DNA of 64,000 bases from an uncultured Mucispirillum sp. (GCA_944324495.1 CALUWN010000010.1:25298-89297); one strand, 5' to 3'. Positions 1 to 7,986 are shown, counted from the stretch's first letter. Program-made: numbers and translations. Notes: generated by a model not told the origin, from the sequence alone.

Positions 1-802
1 TTTTACGCTCTGTATCATACCATAAATATTTTTTTGCTCTTGTATTAATGAAGAAATAGTTTATTTCAATAGCATCTTTTTCTACCATATTATTGGCGAT
101 AACTGCAATATTTTGACCATACTGTAATGGAAACTCAGGTTTACCTATCATTAATATATTAACAATATTTTCCACTACCTTAGGCTCACCAACAAGTACA
201 ACCCTATCCCCTATCTGCATTTTAAAATCGCCATCAGGTACCATAAATACGCCATTTCTATATACCGCTGCAACTTTCCACCTGCTTGGTGCTAAAAACC
301 GCATTTTTCTATCTACTATGTGGGAACGCCTGCGAATAATAACTTCTACTATTTCCCCATTACCAAGACCTATATTATTTGGACGTGCATAGTTTTTCTG
401 AATTATGTTTAATACAGATTCTGAAGCTATTAAAATAGGATTAATAATTTTAACATCATATTGCTCTAATTCTTCCCTTCTATCATTTTTATAAAGCATT
501 AATATTATAGGTATCTGTAAATTATATACATTTCTTGCTATCCTGCATATTTCAAGGACAACATCATAATCCTGCAAAGATGAAACAATATGAGAAATAT
601 CTTCAAAATTTATCTTTTTCCAAGTAACAATACTGGAAGCTTCCCCTTCAATGCCTTCCACATTATTGTATTCCATTGATACACGCTCTACAAGAGCACT
701 ATCAATATCTACAACAACACAAGGGCGTTCTTCTGCCACCATTTTTAAAAGCCTGCGTTGAAAAAAACCTAATCCAAATAATAAGACTTTTTTTGTAGCC
801 AA
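1..802 (-). CDS. TrkA-like potassium uptake regulator (RCK domains), 3' end beyond the window
   Basis: Open frame of 267 codons running off the left edge, so the C-terminus is missing. The N-terminus reads as a Rossmann-type nucleotide-binding strand and loop (VLLFGLGFFQRRLL), followed by an acidic VVVDID strand, as in RCK_N domains. A second part (about residues 140-230) resembles the TrkA_C/RCK_C fold, with the motif GDRVVLVGEP. Proteins of this type bind NAD(H) or ATP on the cytoplasmic side and gate Trk/Ktr K+ channels. The start is a TTG at 802 with a GGAG Shine-Dalgarno seven bases upstream; the ATG at 815 is out of frame. No transporter subunit is visible in the window. It could also be a regulator of another cation channel. 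Confidence 0.7.
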   Translation of the reverse strand, partial: MATKKVLLFGLGFFQRRLLKMVAEERPCVVVDIDSALVERVSMEYNNVEGIEGEASSIVTWKKINFEDISHIVSSLQDYDVVLEICRIARNVYNLQIPIILMLYKNDRREELEQYDVKIINPILIASESVLNIIQKNYARPNNIGLGNGEIVEVIIRRRSHIVDRKMRFLAPSRWKVAAVYRNGVFMVPDGDFKMQIGDRVVLVGEPKVVENIVNILMIGKPEFPLQYGQNIAVIANNMVEKDAIEINYFFINTRAKKYLWYDTERK

Positions 803-832
803 CTTCTATCTCCATTATTAATAACTTGCTAT

Positions 833-861
833 ATCTTAATATGATTATTTATATATGTCAA
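833..861 (-). promoter_or_regulatory. Probable sigma70-type promoter of the TrkA-like gene
   Basis: On the minus strand TTGACA (861-856), a 17-base spacer, then TAAGAT (838-833). Transcription would start near 826, about 25 bases before the TTG start codon. The -35 box is perfect and the -10 box matches at four of six positions. Confidence 0.45.
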
Positions 862-1236
862 TATATCCTATAAACTCTTAATAATGCATTTTTAAAAAAT
901 TTTTTCTTTTAAATTTCATTTGTCTCCAATACTGCAATAATATTAATAATTTCATATTTTTCTATTGTATCAATTAGTTATATTATACATCAACAAAAAT
1001 TGCTTGTAATCAAGCTATATTTTTAATAAAAAAATATAGGTGATTTTTTATTGATAAATACATTTTTTTGTATATACTATATTGATTAAGATTGCTTTAT
1101 TTAATGGTCTATGCGGTATATTGACAGAATTTATGTTTTAAGCAAAAACAAAAGTTTTCTTTTTCTATAATTGATGTTTATTTACTTCATATCTTAATAT
1201 CACTAAATTAAACAATCAAGGATTTTGGGGGTATTT
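862..1236. other. AT-rich intergenic region between divergent genes
   Basis: About 370 bases between the TrkA-like gene and the chemoreceptor. It must hold the chemoreceptor promoter, but I cannot place it: a TTGACA at 1121-1126 has no acceptable -10 box at 16-18 bases. No gene, tRNA or strong hairpin seen. Confidence 0.5.
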
Positions 1237-3231
1237 ATGTCTATCGGGAAAAAAATCAATATTTTTATTTCATCTATTGCACTACTGTGTATTATTAGTA
1301 ATGCTTATGCTGTTTTTTCAAGTTTTACAGCAGCAGATTCAGCTGAAACTTTGGAATCAGAATACTTAACTGCAAATGCACTGCTATCTGATATGAATAT
1401 TAGTGTTAGTTCCATTAAAAGTCAGTTCCTCAATTACGTTACTACTAAAAATAATGCTGATTTGCAGCAGTTAAATGATAACCTTTCAAATGATACGGTT
1501 TCTATTTATACTTCTTTTATACAAACTCATTCTAAAACATTAAACCAGCTTGTAGAGGTGTATAAGCAGTCTGAATCAGCATATAAAAGTTTTTATTCTG
1601 ATACTACAGAAGCTAGTAAAATATTTATGGGATTTGTTAGTCAGGGTGATAAATTCCTTACTTTATTAGAGGACAGCCGCACAATTGTAGAAAAAGTGCA
1701 TAATACTGCAAATCGTAATGCAAGAAATTTTCTTGAACAGGATATTGAAGCAAGGCTTTTTTATGCTGATTTTTTAAACAGATTATCCCATATGAAAGAG
1801 TTAATTAAATCTATACAAATTTCCACAAATGAGGTGCTTACTGGTACTTCTACAAATGGCAAATTGTTTGATATAATTTCTGCAAATTTAGCAGAATTTC
1901 ATAAAGAAGCTGAATATATTCAAAAGGCAGCTAGAGTTGAATCAAATAGAAAACTTATGGACGATATTATAAATATAATAAATCAATTACAAACTATATC
2001 AAAACAGGCTTCACCTATATTTCAGCAATATGTAACTCATTATGTTAATATGGATAAATCAAGCAATATAATCATATCAGATATTGTTACTATGTCATCT
2101 ATTTTAAGCGATATTATGCGTAATGAAACAAAAAAAACTATTATAGAGCAAAACAGTGCTTTAATTATTTCTATTGTATTTGTTGTACTTTCTGTTGTAT
2201 TTGCTGTTACAAATATTTTTATCCTTAATAAAAGTGTTGTATTACCTATTAGATATACTGCTACATTAATAAGCAGCTTAACCCATGGCGATGGTGATTT
2301 AACAAAAAGAGTCAATATTAAAACTAAAGATGAACTTGGTCAGCTTGCTTCATATATTAATACATTTATTTCAAACGTTCAAGAGATTATAAAAGAAGTT
2401 AAAGAATCTACCGATGAGGTTGCAAGTAGTACAGACCAACTTTCAGCCACTATGGAAGAATTATCTACTACATTTGCATCTCAGGCAAGGCAGCTTTCTG
2501 ATATGGCTATTAGTATGGATACTATTAAACAAATATCTCAAGATACTTCCACTTCTTTAAGTAATAACATGGGTATATTAGAATCTACTGCTGTAAAAAC
2601 TCAGCATGGAGCCGAAGCATTAAATGGCGTTCAAAATAATATGATAAATATTAAAGATGAAACAGTATCTCTCGCTGAAGCAATAGACAGGCTTGCTGCA
2701 AGCTCCTCCCAAATCGGTGAAATTTTAAGTGTTATTAATGATATTGCTAACCAAACTAACCTTCTTGCATTAAACGCAGCAATTGAGGCAGCTCGTGCTG
2801 GGGAAGCAGGACGTGGCTTTGCAGTAGTTGCTGATGAGGTTAGAAAACTGGCAGAACGTACTCAGCATGCTACAAGCGAAATTGAAACCATTATTGGCAC
2901 TCTGCAAAAAGAAACTGAATCAGTATCATATGAAATGCAGCGTTCTGTAGACAGTGTTCAATTAGGGGTAGATAATATTGGTGAAACTAACAGCGGTTTC
3001 GTTTCAGTTGTTGATGGTATTCAAGAACTTAATAGAGATATGCAAAGTGTTGCTTCTCAAGTATCAAATCAATATAACACAATTGTTAGCACTAATGATA
3101 ACACCCAAACAATAGTGGCTGGTGTTGAAGAAAGCTCATCTGCTGTTAATGAAATAGCTAAAACTGTTGACCATCTTCAAACACGTGCATTACAGCTTAA
3201 AAACACTATTAATCGCTTTAAAATTGATTAA
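1237..3231 (+). CDS. Methyl-accepting chemotaxis protein with a large periplasmic helical sensor
   Basis: Transmembrane chemoreceptor of 664 residues. A first membrane segment (about residues 7-25) is followed by about 280 residues of helical periplasmic sensor of unrecognised ligand type, a second membrane segment (about 309-333), a HAMP linker, and a long cytoplasmic coiled coil. The signalling tip is unmistakable: [20 protein letters not shown] at about residues 504-523, followed by [16 protein letters not shown]. It would control CheA through CheW, but neither is in the window. The longest frame begins at a TTG at 1225; I prefer the ATG at 1237 because a G5 Shine-Dalgarno-like stretch lies five bases before it. 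It is monocistronic, with a hairpin directly downstream. Confidence 0.95.
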   Translation: MSIGKKINIFISSIALLCIISNAYAVFSSFTAADSAETLESEYLTANALLSDMNISVSSIKSQFLNYVTTKNNADLQQLNDNLSNDTVSIYTSFIQTHSKTLNQLVEVYKQSESAYKSFYSDTTEASKIFMGFVSQGDKFLTLLEDSRTIVEKVHNTANRNARNFLEQDIEARLFYADFLNRLSHMKELIKSIQISTNEVLTGTSTNGKLFDIISANLAEFHKEAEYIQKAARVESNRKLMDDIINIINQLQTISKQASPIFQQYVTHYVNMDKSSNIIISDIVTMSSILSDIMRNETKKTIIEQNSALIISIVFVVLSVVFAVTNIFILNKSVVLPIRYTATLISSLTHGDGDLTKRVNIKTKDELGQLASYINTFISNVQEIIKEVKESTDEVASSTDQLSATMEELSTTFASQARQLSDMAISMDTIKQISQDTSTSLSNNMGILESTAVKTQHGAEALNGVQNNMINIKDETVSLAEAIDRLAASSSQIGEILSVINDIANQTNLLALNAAIEAARAGEAGRGFAVVADEVRKLAERTQHATSEIETIIGTLQKETESVSYEMQRSVDSVQLGVDNIGETNSGFVSVVDGIQELNRDMQSVASQVSNQYNTIVSTNDNTQTIVAGVEESSSAVNEIAKTVDHLQTRALQLKNTINRFKID

Positions 3232-3244
3232 TCAAAAATTTTTT

Positions 3245-3270
3245 CTGCCCCTTATATAAGGGGCAGTATT
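3245..3270 (+). terminator. Hairpin after the chemoreceptor gene
   Basis: A 22-base perfect palindrome (arms CTGCCCCTTAT and ATAAGGGGCAG) starting 14 bases past the stop codon. The downstream T-run is weak (TATT), so termination is likely but not certain. Confidence 0.6.
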
Positions 3271-3313
3271 AAATACAGTTTCTATTGATTTGTTTCTTTT
3301 ATACTTTTTCGTA

Positions 3314-3341
3314 TTGACTACTATTATTATTAATATATATT
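3314..3341 (+). promoter_or_regulatory. Probable promoter of sodC
   Basis: TTGACT (3314-3319), a 16-base spacer, TATATT (3336-3341); predicted start near 3348, just ahead of an AAGGAGG Shine-Dalgarno at 3358-3364. Confidence 0.55.
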
Positions 3342-3368
3342 ATATCTATATCGTTCTAAGGAGGAAAT

Positions 3369-3932
3369 ATGAAAATAATTAAATTTTTATCCATCTTTGC
3401 ACTTATCTGTGCTTTTTCTTTTCTTACGGTTTCAGCATATGCTCAAAAATTATATGACCCAAGAAAGGAAAAAAACAAAATTATTGTAAAAATGGAGCTT
3501 CTTGACAGTAAAAAAAATACTTACATTGGTGATATTATTGTTACAGAATCACCTTATGGGTTAGTTTTTACTCCATTTTTAAAGGGTAAAATTAGCGAAG
3601 GCTTACACGGTTTTCATATACATGTAAACCCAGACTGTGGCCCTGATGAAAAAGGTGTATTAGGTATGAAAGCTGGTGGCCACTGGGACCCTGCAAAAAC
3701 TGGCAAACACTCTTTCCCTTGGGATAATTCTGGCCATAAAGGTGACCTACCAGCATTATATATTTCAGATAAAGGTGAAACCCCTAACCCTGTTCTTGCA
3801 CCAAAACTTAAAAAATTAAGTGATATTAAAAACAGGTCGTTAATGGTACACATTGGTGGCGATAATCACCATGATCACCCAGCTGCTTTAGGTGGTGGAG
3901 GTGCAAGAGTTGCTTGTGGTGTTATTAAATAA
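3369..3932 (+). CDS. sodC: Periplasmic Cu/Zn superoxide dismutase
   Basis: Converts superoxide to oxygen and hydrogen peroxide in the periplasm. The 187-residue precursor has a cleavable signal peptide (about 1-25, ending AYAQ). Family motifs are in order: [11 protein letters not shown] (copper ligands and first disulfide Cys), [21 protein letters not shown] (bridging and zinc His/Asp region), [13 protein letters not shown] (last copper His) and a C-terminal [13 protein letters not shown] with the second disulfide Cys. Length and architecture match bacterial SodC. An ideal AAGGAGG lies five bases before the ATG. The gene stands alone between its own promoter and a strong terminator, consistent with a stand-alone defence against oxygen in a host- or interface-associated anaerobe. 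Confidence 0.95.
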   Translation: MKIIKFLSIFALICAFSFLTVSAYAQKLYDPRKEKNKIIVKMELLDSKKNTYIGDIIVTESPYGLVFTPFLKGKISEGLHGFHIHVNPDCGPDEKGVLGMKAGGHWDPAKTGKHSFPWDNSGHKGDLPALYISDKGETPNPVLAPKLKKLSDIKNRSLMVHIGGDNHHDHPAALGGGGARVACGVIK

Positions 3933-3970
3933 TTTACTACAACTACCCTAACAACCAAATATATTTACAA

Positions 3971-4006
3971 AAAATAGGAGCAAAGTTTTTATTTTGCTCC
4001 TATTTT
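3971..4006 (+). terminator. Strong intrinsic terminator after sodC
   Basis: 14-base perfect stem (3971-3984 with 3993-4006), 8-base loop, ending in ATTTT; the A-rich left arm makes it potentially bidirectional. Confidence 0.85.
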
Positions 4007-4114
4007 ATTATAAAATTTCACATAACATTTCCTATTTTTAAAAAATTTACTTGACTAATCATTAAAAAAAATGCAAAAAATATAGTTTACTATTTTATTT
4101 TTGTTTGAGGGTTT

Positions 4115-5971
4115 ATGAAAAATTTATCACAAAATAATTCATTAAGAAATATTGCAATCATTGCCCATGTTGACCATGGTAAAACTACATTAGTTGATGC
4201 TATGTTTAAACAAAGCGGCGTTTATAGAGATAATCAGGTTACTGAAGAACGTGCAATGGATAGTATGGATATTGAAAGAGAACGCGGTATTACTATTACT
4301 GCTAAAAACTGCTCTGTAAACTGGCATGGTACTAAAATTAATATATTAGATACTCCAGGGCATGCTGATTTTGGCGGTGAAGTGGAACGTGCATTATCAA
4401 TGGTTGATGGTGCAATATTACTTGTGGATGCTTCAGAAGGCCCGCTTCCTCAAACTCGTTTTGTGCTTAAAAAAGCACTAGAAAGAGGTTTAAGAGTTAT
4501 TGTATGTATTAATAAAATTGATAGAAAAGACGCTCGCCCTCATGAAGTTATTGATGAAGTATTAGATTTATTTATAGATTTAGATGCCACAGAAGACCAG
4601 CTTGATTTTCCTATCCTTTATGCTGTAGGCAGGGACGGTATTGCATCTCTTACTTTAGAAGAAAAAGGTAAAGATTTAAAACCTCTTTTTGATATGATAT
4701 TAAAAGAAATACCAGCCCCAACTTACGATGAAGAATCATCATTTAAAATGCTTGTTTCTGATTTAGGTTACTCTGATTATCTTGGCAGGCTTGCTATTGG
4801 TAAAATAAGAAGTAATATTACAAAAATTAATGAAGGGCTTATTTATTTTAATGAATTGGGAGAGTCAAAACCTGCAAAAGTTTCAAAAATTCAGTCTTAT
4901 TCTGGTATGGAACTTGTGGATAACCCAACACCACAACCGGGTGATATTTTAGTAGTTGCTGGTATGCCAGAAGTTACTATTGGTGATACAATATGTGCTA
5001 AAGATAATACTGAACCACTTCCAAGAATTTCAGTTGATGAGCCTACTGTTGCTATGAAATTTACTATTAATAAATCACCTCTTGCTGGTAAAGAAGGTAA
5101 AATTGTTCAAGCTGCCAAAATTAAAGAAAGGCTTGCTAAAGAAGTTTTAAGAAATGTATCTATTAAAGTGGAAGATGCAGTAGAAAAAGACAGCTTTATT
5201 GTAAAAGGCAGAGGCGAACTCCAACTTGCTATCTTAATTGAAGAAATGAGAAGGGAAGGCTTTGAATTAAATGTTGGCAGACCACAAGTAATATTTAAGA
5301 AAAAAGACGGTGTACGCCTTGAACCTATTGAAAATGTATATATTGACTGCGAAGAACAGTTTTTAGGTGTTATTACTGAAAAATTATCTATTAGAAAAGG
5401 CAGAATGACTAACCTTGTAAATAAAGGTACTGGCAGATGCCGTGCAGAATTTTCAGTTCCATCACGCGGACTTATAGGTTATAGAGATGACTTTTTAACT
5501 GATACAAAAGGTACTGGTATTATGAATACGCTTTTTGCAGGTTATGAAGAATATAGAGGCGATTTCCCTGTAAGGCATACTGGCTCACTTGTATCTGATA
5601 GAGCAGGGGTTGCTGTTGGTTATGGTTTATTCCACTTAGAACCACGTGGTCAGCTTTTTGTAGTTCCGGGTGACCCAGTTTATGAAGGTATGGTAATTGG
5701 TGAATATAATAAAGATAATGACTTAAACGTAAACCCTTGTAAAGAGAAAAAACTTACAAATATGAGGGCATCTGGCAAAGATGAAGCATTAACTTTACGC
5801 CCTATTCTTCCTATGACCCTTGAAAAAGCAATACATTTTATTACAGATGATGAAATGGTGGAAGTAACACCACAATCTATACGCATCAGAAAAACTATTC
5901 TTTCAGCACAAGAAAGGCATACTTTAAGAGGTAAAATGCTTCAAGGTATGGAAGAAGAATTTAATGATTAA
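4115..5971 (+). CDS. typA: Ribosome-associated GTPase TypA/BipA
   Basis: Translational GTPase of 618 residues, the usual length. It acts on the ribosome in 50S assembly and stress or low-temperature adaptation. GTPase motifs: AHVDHGKTT (G1, about 17-25), a GIT switch I threonine, DTPGHADFGGEVER (G3) and NKID (G4). EF-G-like beta-barrel and alpha/beta domains follow, and the C-terminal TypA-specific part contains VPSRGLIGYRDDFLTDTKGTG. The ATG at 4115 has GAGGG five bases upstream. A TTGACT at 4051 has no -10 box at proper spacing, so the promoter is not assigned. The gene is followed by its own terminator. Confidence 0.96.
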   Translation: MKNLSQNNSLRNIAIIAHVDHGKTTLVDAMFKQSGVYRDNQVTEERAMDSMDIERERGITITAKNCSVNWHGTKINILDTPGHADFGGEVERALSMVDGAILLVDASEGPLPQTRFVLKKALERGLRVIVCINKIDRKDARPHEVIDEVLDLFIDLDATEDQLDFPILYAVGRDGIASLTLEEKGKDLKPLFDMILKEIPAPTYDEESSFKMLVSDLGYSDYLGRLAIGKIRSNITKINEGLIYFNELGESKPAKVSKIQSYSGMELVDNPTPQPGDILVVAGMPEVTIGDTICAKDNTEPLPRISVDEPTVAMKFTINKSPLAGKEGKIVQAAKIKERLAKEVLRNVSIKVEDAVEKDSFIVKGRGELQLAILIEEMRREGFELNVGRPQVIFKKKDGVRLEPIENVYIDCEEQFLGVITEKLSIRKGRMTNLVNKGTGRCRAEFSVPSRGLIGYRDDFLTDTKGTGIMNTLFAGYEEYRGDFPVRHTGSLVSDRAGVAVGYGLFHLEPRGQLFVVPGDPVYEGMVIGEYNKDNDLNVNPCKEKKLTNMRASGKDEALTLRPILPMTLEKAIHFITDDEMVEVTPQSIRIRKTILSAQERHTLRGKMLQGMEEEFND

Positions 5972-6000
5972 TATTAATTATTATATTTAATTACTTATAT

Positions 6001-6039
6001 AAATGCTTTAATTTGCTTTTGTAGATTAAAGCATTTTTT
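6001..6039 (+). terminator. Intrinsic terminator after typA
   Basis: 12-base perfect stem (6001-6012 with 6025-6036), 12-base loop, followed by a run of T residues to 6039. Confidence 0.85.
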
Positions 6040-6100
6040 ATTCATACTATTATAAAATCTTTATGTTTTTAGTATCTGATGTTTCTATCCATTTTTTATT

Positions 6101-6211
6101 CTGCTTCACCCCCATTTTTTATTAAAAAAAGCTATAACTACTTGATAATATATGTAAAAATAGAAATAATTGTAATAACTGAACTTACCCAAAAATTTTG
6201 TACTAAACCAT
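6101..6211 (-). repeat. Dispersed repeat, copy A, joined to an IS3-type right end
   Basis: Read on the minus strand, 6211-6179 is the terminal sequence of the insertion element (TGGTTTAGTACAAA, then a GGGTAAGTTCAG end), running directly into about 75 bases that recur almost unchanged at 35339-35413. The IS-end part recurs at 34790-34822. In copy B these two parts are separated by about 519 bases; here they are contiguous. Confidence 0.8.
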
Positions 6212-6595
6212 TTCAAATAATTCTCTTTCCTGTAAAGGTGTAAGTCCATTGCTTTTAATTCTATGATTATTATAGAAATCTAAATATTTTTCAAGTTCAT
6301 ATTTAAACTGTTCTATATTTTTAAATTTATTTATATAAACAAATTCACATTTTAAAGTTGCAAAGAAACTTTCTATAACTGCATTGTCGTAACAATTACC
6401 GCGTCTTGACATGCTCTGTTCTATATTGTTTTCTTCTAATAACTTTCTAAATTCATTAGCCTGGTATAATATTCCTTGGTCTGAATGTATAAGTAGACTA
6501 GTCGTATCATTTGTTTTATGTATTGCATCTTTTAAATTATCTATTACCATTGCTTCATTATTACATTTACTTACACTGTATGATGTGATTAGCAT
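6203..6595 (-). pseudogene. Truncated IS3-family transposase (OrfB, C-terminal part)
   Basis: A 130-residue remnant of an rve/DDE integrase-type transposase. It keeps LIHSDQGILYQ (second catalytic Asp region), the SMSRRGNCYDNAVIESFFATLK block with the catalytic Glu, and the C-terminal YNNHRIKSNGLTPLQ motif. The first catalytic Asp and the whole N-terminal half, which would follow OrfA by frameshifting, are missing. The frame begins abruptly at 6595, three bases from the stop codon of an unrelated small gene. Its stop overlaps the conserved IS right end. It cannot be an active transposase on its own. Confidence 0.88.
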
Positions 6596-6598
6596 TTA

Positions 6599-6781
6599 CT
6601 ACTGGCTTTTCATCTCTTTTTTGATAAGCTGGCGAATATATGTTGCTATACTTCCAAGCTCTTTTTCTTCTACTTGTTTTTTTACAAAATCATACATATC
6701 CTGCGACATCATTATTTTAATGCCATAACTTTCACCTTTATCATCAATAGGCTTCCTACCCGGTTTCTTTTTTTCACTCAT
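6599..6781 (-). CDS. Small ribbon-helix-helix DNA-binding protein
   Basis: 60-residue protein. The first 14 residues are basic with an AT-hook-like PGRKP, then comes a ribbon-helix-helix pattern: strand IKIMMSQ (about 21-27), helix DMYDFVKKQVEEKE, a G turn, helix SIATYIRQLIKKEMK. Proteins of this build are dimeric repressors, often antitoxins or plasmid/IS regulators. No toxin partner lies next to it. The start is supported by AAGGGG six bases upstream and by a 4-base stop/start overlap with an upstream 17-codon frame. It abuts the broken transposase, so its 3' boundary may have been created by the deletion. Function beyond DNA binding is not assignable. Confidence 0.6.
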   Translation of the reverse strand: MSEKKKPGRKPIDDKGESYGIKIMMSQDMYDFVKKQVEEKELGSIATYIRQLIKKEMKSQ

Positions 6782-6831
6782 ATTGTACCCCTTATTAAAC
6801 TTTTATTTTCAAATTCGGTCCAGCTACGCAT
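6778..6831 (-). CDS. 17-codon leader peptide coupled to the ribbon-helix-helix gene
   Basis: ATG at 6831 preceded at 8 bases by AAGGAGG (6846-6840). The frame encodes MRSWTEFENKSLIRGTI and its TGA overlaps the ATG of the next gene (ATGA). The excellent Shine-Dalgarno and overlap suggest real translation and coupling. Its start lies in one arm of a hairpin (GCATTTC with GAAATGC), so folding could mask or expose it. No homology recognised. Confidence 0.45.
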   Translation of the reverse strand: MRSWTEFENKSLIRGTI

Positions 6832-6979
6832 TTCTATTTCCTCCTTATTCAGTCGGGAAATGCTTGCGTCGCAAAAAACGCTCCCCTTGAATTTGAAAAA
6901 CCACGCAACTACGGAAGTAAATATCCAGCCAATATTTCTTATTCCTCCCTATTCGGTCGGGAAATATTGTCCTCGCTGG
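6806..6979. repeat. Two diverged copies of a hairpin-forming repeat
   Basis: Unit 1 has arms GCATTTC (6828-6834) and GAAATGC (6857-6863), enclosed by TTTTCAAATTC (6806-6816) and GAATTTGAAAA (6889-6899). Unit 2 has arms AATATTTC (6931-6938) and GAAATATT (6961-6968), enclosed by CCAGC (6925) and GCTGG (6975-6979). The loops are nearly the same (TCCTCC, TATTC, GTCGGG), while the stems differ but stay paired, that is, they covary. Base composition is richer in GC than the surroundings. Confidence 0.6.
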
Positions 6980-7104
6980 GAAACGCTCGCCTTGTTGCTT
7001 TCGCAAGCGACGGCTCATCCTGAGCCTACATTATATATTTTTTATAATATAATACATAATCAAAATAATTTCAATACTTTTTTATATTTTATTATCCTTT
7101 TTTA

Positions 7105-7133
7105 TTGACAAGGCTAAATAATTATAGTATATA
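7105..7133 (+). promoter_or_regulatory. Consensus promoter of the 31-codon peptide gene
   Basis: TTGACA (7105-7110), exactly 17 bases, TATATA (7128-7133). The predicted start is near 7140, giving a leader of about 48 bases before the start codon. One of the best sigma70-type promoters in the window. Confidence 0.75.
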
Positions 7134-7187
7134 TAATTATCAGCTGAAAGGTTGATGTTGTTTGACTTTTTTATAGGAGGTGCAAAG

Positions 7188-7283
7188 TTGGGTATATTAA
7201 AGAAGCTCAAGATTGCTAACCAAGTTTTAAGATTGCTCGCAACAATCTTAAAACTCATAAAGTTAGCAAAAGAGCTAATTTAA
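7188..7283 (+). CDS. 31-residue cationic amphipathic peptide, candidate type I toxin
   Basis: TTG start at 7188 with a perfect AGGAGG (7175-7180) at 7 bases. The peptide begins MGILKKLKIANQ, is rich in Leu, Ile and Lys, has no Cys or Pro, and can form one amphipathic helix across its whole length, as do short membrane-acting peptides of type I toxin-antitoxin systems. Its mRNA is unusual: nearly the whole coding region folds back on itself, and bases 7190-7196 at the start codon can pair with 7321-7327 in the 3' region, which would block translation. A second consensus promoter fires antisense from 7358-7330. I recognise no named family; the toxin role is inference from the layout. Confidence 0.6.
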   Translation: MGILKKLKIANQVLRLLATILKLIKLAKELI

Positions 7284-7327
7284 ACTAAAAACCAAGGGGC
7301 TACAAGTTAGCCCTGCGGTTTATACCC
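7190..7327 (+). other. Extended RNA fold spanning the peptide gene
   Basis: Seen directly: P1 GGGTATA (7190-7196) with TATACCC (7321-7327). P2 is a long interrupted hairpin: AGCTC (7204-7208) with GAGCT (7272-7276), TTGCTAAC (7213-7220) with GTTAGCAA (7262-7269), and a 13-base perfect stem 7223-7235 with 7243-7255 around a 7-base loop. P3 is GGGCTA with TAGCCC (7297-7302, 7308-7313), capped outside by AACC and GGTT. The layout is a three-way junction closed by a long-range 5'-3' helix at the start codon. Confidence 0.7.
7285..7323 (-). ncRNA. Putative antisense RNA opposite the 3' part of the peptide mRNA
   Basis: Predicted from a perfect antisense promoter starting near 7323. The short transcript would contain the GGGCTA/TAGCCC hairpin (7313-7297) followed by a T5 run (7291-7287) that could terminate it. 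It would be fully complementary to the sense 3' region, including the P1 strand. The 3' end is uncertain and read-through into the coding region is possible. Confidence 0.4.
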
Positions 7328-7329
7328 AT

Positions 7330-7358
7330 AATATAAAGCCACTTTCCTATTTTGTCAA
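7330..7358 (-). promoter_or_regulatory. Convergent antisense promoter
   Basis: On the minus strand TTGACA (7358-7353), exactly 17 bases, TATATT (7335-7330). It points back into the 31-codon gene and there is no protein gene for it to serve, which argues for an antisense RNA. Confidence 0.65.
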
Positions 7359-7367
7359 GCAAAAGAA

Positions 7368-7396
7368 AAGCCCTGCATAATCATAATGCAGGGCTT
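7368..7396 (-). terminator. Intrinsic terminator after the decayed membrane-protein gene
   Basis: 11-base perfect stem (7368-7378 with 7386-7396), 7-base loop, followed on the minus strand by CTTTTCTTTT. It could also stop the sense transcript of the peptide gene, though the plus-strand T-run is weaker. Confidence 0.8.
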
Positions 7397-7403
7397 AATT
7401 ATT

Positions 7404-7840
7404 TTAAATATTATACATAAGCAGACTTATATAAAAACGAACCATAAATACTGTTGCAATAGTCAATAATATCAATATTACTATTTCTAAAATATCATAT
7501 ATTTTATTATATCTATTACCTTTTATTTTATCTTTATACCACATATTATATAAAGATTTTTCTACTTCAAAAGATATAGCATTCTGCCCTATTATCATAG
7601 ATATAAATATAAGCAGTATAGATACACCAAAAATACTGATTGTAACCACACTGTATGCCATAATATTATAAGTAATAATATTATTTTTAAAAAACTGCAC
7701 AAGTAATGTAAAAAATAAACCTAATGTAGATATAGAATAAGTCAGCACTGCTTTAAAAACAAAACAGTATTGTCTCGCAGCATCATATTTGCATTATCTA
7801 CTGTTTTATAATGCTCTTCATATTGTCTTTTTTTAGGTAT
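7404..7840 (-). pseudogene. Decayed small membrane protein gene (lost start codon plus frameshift)
   Basis: An intact-looking 114-codon frame (GTG at 7748 to 7404) encodes a protein with about three hydrophobic segments. Upstream, an AGGAGG (7851-7846) precedes by 5 bases an ATA codon (7840) that opens PKKRQYEEHYKTVDNA. That frame stops soon after, while the other frame continues the protein naturally (KYDAARQYCFVFKAVLTYS). The simplest reading is an original ATG mutated to ATA and one base lost near 7785-7795, from a gene of about 145 codons. Family not recognised. A sequencing error could explain the frameshift but not the start codon. Confidence 0.55.
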
Positions 7841-7848
7841 AGCCACCT

Positions 7849-7888
7849 CCTGTATAATAATATATCACTAAATATATTATTATACAGG
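7849..7888. repeat. 17-base perfect inverted repeat upstream of the decayed gene
   Basis: CCTGTATAATAATATAT (7849-7865) and its exact complement at 7872-7888 around a 6-base loop. It overlaps the last bases of the Shine-Dalgarno, so it could be an operator or a translation-blocking hairpin. Confidence 0.7.
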
Positions 7889-7933
7889 CAATGTAATATA
7901 TATTATTTTTTCCATTTTTATTTCCTATATAAA

Positions 7934-7965
7934 AAATGGTGGAAAGTTTACACTTTCCACCATTT
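7934..7965 (-). terminator. Intrinsic terminator of the hydrogenase operon
   Basis: 14-base perfect stem (7934-7947 with 7952-7965), 4-base loop, then TTTTTT on the minus strand, 22 bases past the large-subunit stop codon. Confidence 0.9.
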
Positions 7966-7986
7966 AAAAATTTATCAGTTTTATAA

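Noticed and set aside
1121..1149. TTGACA upstream of the first chemoreceptor as its promoter
   Set aside because: No -10-like hexamer at 16-18 bases.
4051..4086. TTGACT with TATAGT as typA promoter
   Set aside because: The spacer would be 24 bases, too long.
6806..6979. CRISPR array
   Set aside because: Only two diverged, self-complementary units without equal spacers, and no cas genes. No other direct-repeat array was seen in the window.
6674..7108. 144-codon open frame on the plus strand through the repeat region
   Set aside because: It is antisense to the ribbon-helix-helix gene and passes through the hairpin repeats; no ribosome-binding site and an implausible composition.
7190..7327. 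Retron-like non-coding RNA (long hairpin closed by inverted repeats)
   Set aside because: No reverse transcriptase is nearby and the hairpin order does not fit msr-msd. Convergent promoters and a good reading frame fit a type I toxin-antitoxin locus better.
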